From NCBI GenBank assembly GCA_025331435.1, contig JAIWNI010000001.1, positions 248,001 to 312,000 of the forward strand: a DNA stretch of 64,000 bases, given 5' to 3'. Under the pieces are notes generated by a model. It saw only the letters and a list, made by a program, of their open reading frames with translations, did not search any database and was not told the DNA's origin. Position 1 is the first letter of the stretch; every line of letters starts with the position of its first letter. Source of the stretch: Choanephora cucurbitarum (Eukaryota; Mucoromycota; Mucoromycetes; Mucorales; Choanephoraceae). Of this stretch, positions 57,043-64,000 are shown piece by piece. The position numbers were made by a program, and so were the translations under genes.

Positions 57043-58820
57043 TCAGATGACAACAACAGTTGATTATTTTCATTTCAATTCCTTAAAAATAAAAAGAAGG
57101 CTTAGAATGTGTGACATGTTTCCCCTAATATTTCATGCAATTGTTTGTTGAAAGCAAAGGCTGTTGCTTAAAGAAGCCTTTGTAGCTCTTTCTATCATGT
57201 TGTTCTGCTGATGGTTGCAATTCAACAGTCATTGTATTCTACTGCTATATCCTTTATTTATTCTAGTGGTAAGCACTGATTGCTTTGTCAGAATTACAAC
57301 TGCAACCATTATTGACAAAAAGCATTCATGCTCATGCCTATCATAGTTCCTTACTTCTTTTGCTGGTGTCTAACCCCCCCCAATGAAATAAAATGTAAAC
57401 TTATTCTTCCTCTAAGCTAACTGGCGTAGATCGCATTTGACAAACTGTTGTAAGTCGACTGCTTTGACGCATGCTCATGTTTCTTACAGTAGACCTTTTT
57501 TTCTTCTTGAGTACTGTATCGCCTTGTCTAGGTGAACCTGTCTCGTTTTGATTACTCAGAGTATAAGTCTTGTTTTAGCAATAGCAGACTTTAGCAAAAG
57601 CTGTTAGAGACCAGAATGGATATAGTTTTTATTGTATGGGAGTATGTTTATTAGAAAGGGGGACAAGAGGACATAACAATACTTGTTTAGTGAAACTAGG
57701 AGTCAAGGCTGTTAGCATAATGGCCTATCATGAGACAATTAATGTCTCTACAGCTGATTCTTACTATTCTTATCTTGTTGCAATCCATATTCAGATCACT
57801 GAATTAGCTATGTGCAGTTCCACGAAATCAACTATTACGAGATTGACAAGCCCTTTTTTTTTTGACTGTATCACAACCAGACAAAGTAATCTGTCTCTTG
57901 GAACATTAGCCATAAGTGAGCAAAGATATTCATAAGAGACTGGAGGCATATCAAACTTTTATTGTTTGCATTGAGTTGTTCTTGATAAACATCTCTCTTA
58001 AATCAGGTGTGAGCATAGACAATCAACACAAAACACGCTTGAAACTGTATTCAACCTTCAAGCTCAAACGACCATTGAGAATAATGAGCACAATATATGA
58101 TCAAATAACTATACTTGGAGTTCTGATTTGTATGCAATGATCTGAAATAAAGTTATGTCTAGTGTCTAGCATGTCACTATCTAGCTCATCTAATTGACTT
58201 GGGCAATTTATCAGGATGGATTCTGAAAAGCCAAGGAGAGAGTTCTTTTGTCATTATATGTTGTTTTCAATCGACAATTGAATTAGCCTCATGTCTGCTC
58301 AGATAATGGAGTATACGCTTGATCTATGTAGCCTGTGGACATAACGCAAGGGCGTTCTCTAACAATTTGACTGTATACTATTCCGAACTTGGCAGGCTAA
58401 ATGAATCGTTCTCTACCATACATTGTATTAGTGGCCTTACAACATGTCTGTACATGTATTCATTGACGGTGTCTCCATATGGCCAGCTTGTGTCTCTTGC
58501 AAGATAGTCTGATAAAGAGGATGTGCTTTGACATTGGTCTCAAGAGCCCTTTAGGTTAGATGCCAAATGAATCAATACTGAGAATAGTTAAGCTCTGTTC
58601 ATGCCTATAGATCCTCGTAGCTTCAGTTCGATTATTGTCTTTGCTAGACATGGCAATTTGGCAAGTGTTTTCACAAACAAATCTAGTTTTTCATCGCAAA
58701 CAAAGTGTTAGAAACAACATATGACTTGCTGCTTCTCTCCAGTGTTTGGACATAAGGCTGTATTAGATGCAGTTCTTCGTGCTTGAACAATGGAGCATTC
58801 TACATTGTTCAAGTGGCAAG

Positions 58821-59084
58821 TTACTTATTGACAAGAATAAAAAGAAAGAGCAACAGAGATAGCAAAAAAAAAAAAAAAAGAAGGACATAACAAACGATAA
58901 GGTTTGTTTTATAAACCCGAGCAAGTGATACATGAGCCAAATAATTAGGACTGAACGGAGAGGCTGTTGTGGTCTCAAAGAAATATCCGAAAGCACTCTT
59001 TTCTCCTTGCTGAAAATTGATCACTTGCCTATAACTAAGTTTAGTTACTCCCTCATCAGAGTCTAACAAAGAAATACGGTTCAT
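58821..59084 (-). pseudogene. Possible fragment of an adenylate-forming enzyme
   Basis: The minus-strand frame begins MNRISLLDSDEGVTKLSYRQ and continues FGYFFETTTASPFSPNYLAH before running into a Phe/Leu-only stretch generated by a poly-A tract. The beginning resembles the first conserved stretch of acyl/aminoacyl adenylating enzymes (D-S-D-E-G-x-T-x-L-S-Y-R-Q). The rest of such an enzyme is absent on both sides. This is a weak call from a short motif. Confidence 0.25.
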
Positions 59085-59551
59085 ATAAATAGAGCAACAA
59101 TCAATATGTTGATCAATTTATTTCATAAGTCTGCTGCATCATTTGCCATCACTCCTTAAACAAGTTGTTATACCATACACTTTTAATCAATGCTTATTGT
59201 TTCTTTTTTGGACTATAGCATTAGCCTGGTTAAATATAGTCTTGGGAATTTCCATTGATGCTTTCCTTTTATAGGTTATCATCCCGACTACTGCTTCTCA
59301 TGTAAGCCCTTCTTTGTGTATCCATGGTTACAGATTAATTTATTCAATACTGTGTGTACAAATCAGAGAGATATGTAAATCGATATGGTTAGCATGATGG
59401 GGATAGGTTCAAAATAAGTGTCTAATGTCACCAATGAGGATTAAACCAAGGAAATTAAGATCCCGACTATAAGAACTCCGCCTTTTTCCAATCGTTGTTT
59501 TCTTTCGTTATTCTTCTTTTCCTTTTTTCTTTTTTTTTTCTTACTCCAACA

Positions 59552-59678
59552 TAACATATAAAAAAAAACATATAAAAAAAACCAAAAAAAAAATCTCTCT
59601 CTCTCTCTTGTATATACTATACATATATATATCCCAAAAAAAAAACCAACAACATATTAAAAAAAAACCAAAAAAAAA
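59552..59678 (+). repeat. A-rich leader with repeated A-tracts before BTG/Tob
   Basis: The 127 nt before the start codon consist of five or more A-runs of 8-10 nt separated by CC, CATAT or CAACAACATATT, plus a (CT)n tract at 59595-59608 and an alternating TA stretch. The last A-run directly abuts the ATG. C and G are nearly absent from the final 40 nt apart from CC interruptions. Confidence 0.8.
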
Positions 59679-60334
59679 ATGCATATGGAAATAGCTCAAG
59701 CAGTAGACTTTCTTGGTAGACTGTTGCAATCAAAACTAGACTCAGATATCATTGCTCGTTATAAGCAGACACTCAGTAATCTTTTGGCTATTCGCTTCAA
59801 GGATCATTGGGACACACAACAACCTTATAGAGGCAATGGATTTAGAGCTCTGACTAACTTCAATGGTCAATTAGACCCTGTTTTAGTCCAAGGTAAACCA
59901 TACTCAGTACCAATATAGGCAACAAGCTAAACGCTTTGTATATAGCTGCTATTCAAGCACATATTCAGATAGATAGAATCGATGTTCATCTTCCTCGTGA
60001 TTTTGTTCTCTGGATTGATCCCTTTAGTGTATCTTATCGAGTAGGCGATCATGGCAATATCATGACACTTTTTGAAGATCGCTCACGTGGTAGAGTGACC
60101 TTTAAGTTAGACCCTCATCATTCATCATCTTCTTCTTTGCATTCTATATCATCCCCAGCATCTACACCTCAACAAACCAATGCCATTTTGTCCCCTTCTA
60201 ATTCACCCATGTTATCCTATGTTCAGCCTAAATCAACGCCTATCCGCATTTCCCCTCCCAATAGTCCTGATTCCATTGTGCTGCTTAACAAGAAGAAAGA
60301 AGATAACAAGAAAGATCTTGTTTTAGCCAACTAA
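59679..60334 (+). CDS. BTG/Tob-family antiproliferative protein
   Basis: BTG/Tob proteins bind Caf1/CNOT7 deadenylase and promote mRNA deadenylation, restraining growth. Exons 59679-59892 and 59946-60334 give 200 aa. Box A is visible as HWDTQQPYRGNGFRAL and box B as LPRDFVLWIDPFSVSYRVG, with the N-terminal helix MEIAQAVDFLGRLL. The fold covers the first 125 residues or so; the rest is a low-complexity Ser/Pro/Asn-rich tail without a recognisable PAM2 motif. Initiation could be at the first Met or two codons later (MEIAQ). The family is best known in animals; this is a clear fungal member. It is convergent with the small two-TM gene. Confidence 0.9.
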
Positions 60335-60364
60335 CTTATTTATTTTATAATAAACGCATTAAGC

Positions 60365-60704
60365 CTAGAAACTACCTCTTCTCTGAAGATGATCGCGAGC
60401 TGATGTACGTAAGCTTGTCATAGGGTTCTATTACAGTCATTAGTATATAATGATAAGCTTATTTCTTATAATTACCTGAATCGATTCTTGTTGAGCAATC
60501 ATGTCTAATGGCCAATAAATCAATAGAAAACTACCACAGAGAACAAGCAAGGTAGACAGCAGTGTTGTCTAATACTATTTGGTCAATAAGCCAATAAAGC
60601 AATATCACCTATCTTCTTACTTCTCTTAATAAACTAAATATCTGATTGGATGCACATAAATAGCCTAAGCTAAATACACTTGCCCATTTAAGCAGTATAT
60701 TCAT
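60365..60704 (-). CDS. Small two-TM protein of unknown function (79 aa)
   Basis: Three exons (60621-60704, 60476-60568, 60365-60427) of 84, 93 and 63 nt join in frame to MNILLKWASVFSLGYLCASN, then an IFSLLRE turn, a second hydrophobic segment TLLSTLLVLCGSFLLIYWPL, and a hydrophilic C-terminus ending SARDHLQRRGSF. All four splice sites are canonical and every exon is a whole number of codons. The protein would have two membrane helices separated by a short loop. No family was recognised. Its stop codon is 30 nt from the BTG/Tob stop, tail-to-tail. Because no exon exceeds 31 codons it would escape ordinary open-frame searches. Confidence 0.6.
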
Positions 60705-60775
60705 GAGTAAAAAAAAAAATACAGAAAGAAAAGAAAAAAAAATATATACTATTTATTAATTTTTTTTTTATTGGA

Positions 60776-62415
60776 TTAAAGAATACCTTGTCGTTTAAGG
60801 TCTTCATATGTCTTTTTGTTATAAACATTGCCTTCTGCATCTTCAAATTCCTCTACTGTATCTGCCTTCATTTCTTCAGCAATACCTTCACGCTTTTGTT
60901 TCTCATACACTTCAAGACAATAAGTTACTCAGAATACTTTTAAAATTACAATCACTTACAAGCATAAGCATCATCAATCTTGGTAATTTCATGGAATTGT
61001 CGAGTATTAGGTATACCCAAACAACGCATACCATGAGCATGTCGCCACTCTTGGAAATGTTTATCGAATGCCTTTCTACCCATATATACATAGTTACCAC
61101 AGATCTCGCAAGGATATTCTACACCCAAACCATGTAGCTTGTAGAGCCAGTAAGGAATAGGCTTACCATCCCAACCCAATGGTAGTTTAAGAGGATTATA
61201 GATCTTTTCATCATCTTCATCTTCTGATTCCTGATCAATCAACTCTACTTGTTCTTGCTCTTGTTCCAACTACAATAAGAACTCATAAGCATTTGGAAGA
61301 CATATACTGCTCATCACTTACAGTTCTCTCTTTATCTGTCAAAGCTTGCTTTCGTTCTACATTTGCCTTTGTTTCCTCTCTAAAGTCATTCAGGGCTTCA
61401 GCATAGGCCATCACAAGACGTTCATGCCAGGCAATAATCTTTCGTCTGTCTTCCTTTGTGCTTTGTTCTTCTTCTAATTTCTTTTGTGCCTTTATGTGCT
61501 TCTTAGCAGTCAAATGAGCATCATAGACAGTCTGTTTGGTGAACTGCTTTTGACAGGCTGAACAGAATAGAGAGTTTTGTTGTGTTGTCCAGCCCTTGAC
61601 GTTTCCTTGTTGCCAATCTGCCTCGAATTGTTCAGATGCCTCTTCTTCTAATGATTTCAGATCAAACAGAGGTTTAGCACGACGAAAGAATCCATGAAGG
61701 TAGTCTTTCAGTTGATCCAAATACTGCTTATATTCTTCTGTTGTCTTGATAGTTTTAGGATAATTGGTGTCAAATGCATCAAATTCAGCTAGGTACTGAA
61801 GATAGTCCAATTTCTTGACACCCTTCAGATTAATATAGGCTGTATGTAATCCAATCAAATCTAAATATCGACCTGTACTCTCTTCGCCTGAAAACATATT
61901 CTCGAGTTCTATAAGTGACATTAGTCTAGCTTCAGTCACAACTAACATTCTGGCGCACTTGCCTTCTTCTTCTGTTCTTTGAGCAAGGTAGATAAATTCC
62001 AATTCAGGTGGATCAACAGGCTCATTAGGGTATTTGCGATGGTGTTCTTTTACTACTTTAAGTCGTTCATAAAACTCGCTGAATTCAGATGTCGATAGTG
62101 CTTCCATTTCAGATTGACGTAACCTATCAGTACGTTAATCTCTGTCCAAACGCGTCTCTGTCGACTTTTACCCATCTTTATCTTGGTAGAGTTCAGCAAG
62201 GTAAGCACTCTTTTCTGAGATGCGAGTTAGGAAGGTGTCAATCACATGTTCGTTCTGAAGACGTTCTCTATGCACTTTGGCATCTTGCATGTATTGATCA
62301 ACAATAGCTTGTTCAAGACGCTCAATGGCCTCATGAGCACTATACATCATTGTCAGTCTAGGCTGCGAGAAGATGTTGATGGTTACCTTCTCTGTTTCTC
62401 TAAGATGTTATCCAT
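60776..62415 (-). CDS. SF3A3: Splicing factor 3A subunit 3 (SF3a60/Prp9)
   Basis: Subunit of SF3a in the U2 snRNP, required for prespliceosome assembly. The start is [10 protein letters not shown] at 62415, split by an intron after the tenth codon. Family landmarks follow in order: [40 protein letters not shown], a dense helical region, a matrin-type zinc finger ([23 protein letters not shown]), then the invariant block [20 protein letters not shown], the second zinc finger ([19 protein letters not shown]) and [16 protein letters not shown]. It ends [14 protein letters not shown]. The first finger is a C2H2 form as in Prp9 rather than the SAP-like insert of human SF3A3. It is divergent from NAA35 with a 105-nt spacer. 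Confidence 0.95.
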
Positions 62416-62520
62416 GGTAATAAAGAAAAAAAAAAAAGCCAAAAGAAAGGGAAAACTCAGTCACTTCATTGGCATTTGTCCTTTTTGTGGTTTTTTTTGT
62501 GGTTTTTTTTTTCTATTTAT
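62416..62520. promoter_or_regulatory. Compact divergent promoter SF3A3 / NAA35
   Basis: Only 105 nt lie between the two start codons. The interval contains an A-run (about 62426-62438) and, at about 62486-62511, a duplicated TTTTGTGG followed by T8-T9. Both transcripts must start within it. Candidate bidirectional promoter inferred from geometry; no TATA box is evident. Confidence 0.55.
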
Positions 62521-64000
62521 ATGCAACTGCCGGACAAAGTAGAAGGTAAGAAAAAATAAGCGTCATGTCGATCTTGTCTAATCCCTCAAGATAGAAGCCT
62601 TTCAAGAGCTTCATATCGATATGGAACAAGAGCCACTTTTGCCCCAATGGAAAGATATCACTGAATTCTTAGACACAACCACACAAGGTTAGGAAACGTT
62701 AAAGAAGAAGAAAAACCTAGATGACTAACTCTTTTATGTAGAATTCGAAGTGGGCCAACTGGTCCATTTACCTTCATTTACCTTGTTTGATGCCATGAGT
62801 GCCATTGAGATGATGGATCCCCGTATGGACACAGGCATGTCAACAGAACCAGTCGATTATAATATTCACCAAAGACTCTCAACCCTTCAGGCACTCAGCA
62901 TGATGGATAGTTTGCTGATACGCGAAATGGCATGGATCTCGGGCCATTCTTTATCTCAGACAGTCTATACATGTATCTATGTTCATCATCTTCAACAGCT
63001 AAATCCATTGCCTATGCCTACCTTAACTTCATCCACTGAAGATATGATCTATGGTATCTTTAGAGCCTATCTATTGGCTACTGTCAAGTGTTGTCATTTG
63101 ATCTGGTTAGAGATGACTTTGGGTAATATTTATGAAGTAAGCAAGAGAATAGGGGCTTTTAGGAAAAAAGAACTGATTGGAGTCATGCTATAGGAAGAAG
63201 ATTTCACGACAAACCTGTTTGGATTATCGTTTGATCATCAAAACTCAGATATTGCCATTTTGAATGATTTGGATGCTGCCATCATGCTACTGAATCATCT
63301 GATCCACCAATCACCTGCAGACACTCTCTTGACATCCCTATTGAATCGAGTCAATCTACGAAAATCATTTCTGTTGTCTCTTGTGTATCTCTCTCAATCA
63401 GAGGGATCTCATATACCACAAGCCAGGCGAGAATTAGATCGTATTCTAGAGGAATTAAAGGGAGTAGATCTTAGTCAATTCGAAGAAGTATCCAATGCTT
63501 TTGATCCAAACATCAGTCGAAAACTCACAACTCAGACACCACCTCGTCCTGTTCAATTGCCAGATAGAGAAGTATCTTATGAGGAATATGGCCTGTTGAT
63601 CAAGAGATTAAGGTCTATCTGTGATGTTCATGAATATCCATCTGTAACTTCCTTGATGGTAAAATGTCAATAAGATGGATTTATGTGAGATGTAAACATT
63701 CATATATTTAGGACAACCTTTCTTTTTTTTTTAATGATAGCATTACTTTTTACATTTTGCAGCTCAAGTACCTTACCCAGACGCTTTTAGTCGATCCAAA
63801 TTAAATGTAAGCTATATCATTTGTATGTAAGTATCATACTGACATTGGAATTAGACTTTGTTTTTTCATAATCAACGTATCTTTGGTAAAATACCAGTAC
63901 CTCAATTCATGCTTCAGTCCATTCGAGAGATTGTTCAACCACCTTCTTGGTGGCTCACTAATAACCCTCTTCCCTCTCAAGTAAACCCTGTTGAATTCTT
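62521..64000 (+). CDS. NAA35: NatC N-terminal acetyltransferase auxiliary subunit NAA35 (Mak10), partial
   Basis: Large auxiliary subunit of NatC, which acetylates Met-Leu/Ile/Phe/Trp starts. The gene begins at 62521 (MQLPDKVEEAFQELHIDMEQ) and runs off the right edge. Introns were placed at about 62546-62593, 62688-62741, and further positions near 63137-63195, 63660-63738 and 63809-63855. Family signatures: LPSFTLFDAMSAIEMMDPRM followed by DTGM, LIREMAWISGHSLSQTVYTC, and FRAYLLATVKCCHLIW. The acceptor TAG near 63736-63738 keeps the frame into HYFLHFAAQVPYPDAFSRSK. The product is incomplete at its C-terminus because of the window edge. Confidence 0.92.

Larger units (their letters stand above)
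57043..59678. other. 2.6-kb gene-poor region
   Basis: No intact gene was recognised. Stretches with open frames are short and show no domain, except a fragment at 58821-59084 listed separately. The right end (from about 59520) is extremely A-rich and contains a (CT)n tract and forms the leader of the BTG/Tob gene. Confidence 0.5.

Noticed and set aside
1..64000. Search for tRNA genes, CRISPR arrays, and operon-like or prokaryotic features
   Set aside because: TTCGA-type sequences seen (for example near 14305 and 17950) lie in coding or transposon DNA without a cloverleaf; no spaced direct-repeat arrays were found; the window is eukaryotic.

Overview
The window is nuclear DNA of a fungus, most likely a member of the Mucorales (Rhizopus/Mucor type). 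Three things point there. Protein genes carry many short GT-AG introns of about 45-60 nt. Intergenic DNA is A+T-rich with long homopolymer and microsatellite tracts. The gene set combines fungal-specific proteins (SHO1, PHO88/SND3, BOS1, a Yap/Pap1-type bZIP) with proteins shared with animals but missing from most yeasts (CSL, BTG/Tob, striatin, BLOC1S1, RPP40, a PA-TM-RING ligase). No tRNA, rRNA, CRISPR array or bacterial-type operon was seen. Genus is an inference and was not tested.

Layout: 1-2.2 kb is gene-poor and holds an imperfect inverted repeat. From 2.2 to 14.4 kb lies a dense gene island: RPS9, a LETM1-domain protein, CENP-T, BOS1, RPL19, an ML-domain lipid-binding protein, LTO1, BLOC1S1 and a CSL transcription factor. 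From 14.4 to 19.6 kb there is a desert with two decayed Tc1/mariner transposases. From 19.6 to 34.1 kb come SHO1, NSRP1, the PKA regulatory subunit, ERD2, MIC19, a DHA2-type MFS transporter, ETFDH and striatin. 34.1-36.2 kb is a second gene-poor block with a possible retropepsin remnant. 36.3-49.6 kb holds PHO88, a decayed coding region, an UNC93-like protein, a bZIP factor, an F-box protein and a large PA-TM-RING E3 ligase. After another gap come RPS20, a DUF4112 protein, a small secreted-protein candidate, a double-CDGSH protein and RPP40 (51.5-57.0 kb). The right end carries BTG/Tob, an unnamed two-TM microprotein, SF3A3 and the 5' part of NAA35.

Most of these are independent housekeeping genes, so no metabolic cluster or operon-like system is visible. 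Some genes share a process: SHO1 and pkaR in stress and nutrient signalling; BOS1, ERD2, BLOC1S1 and PHO88 in the secretory/endosomal system; RPS9, RPL19, RPS20, LTO1, NAA35 and RPP40 in translation and RNA maturation; SF3A3 and NSRP1 in splicing; LETM1-like, MIC19 and ETFDH in mitochondria. Several neighbours are arranged tail-to-tail with 12-72 nt between stop codons, and two pairs diverge from intergenic spaces of about 105-126 nt.

Exon structures were assembled by hand from splice motifs, frame continuity and family resemblance. For most multi-exon genes the inferred exons sum to a whole number of codons. No alignment or transcript data were available. The most interesting items are the CENP-T homologue, two small membrane or secreted proteins whose exons are too short to stand out as open frames, the RING ligase with a roughly 660-residue acidic tail, and several unusual splice features (a split start codon, a GC-AG intron, an 11-nt micro-exon).
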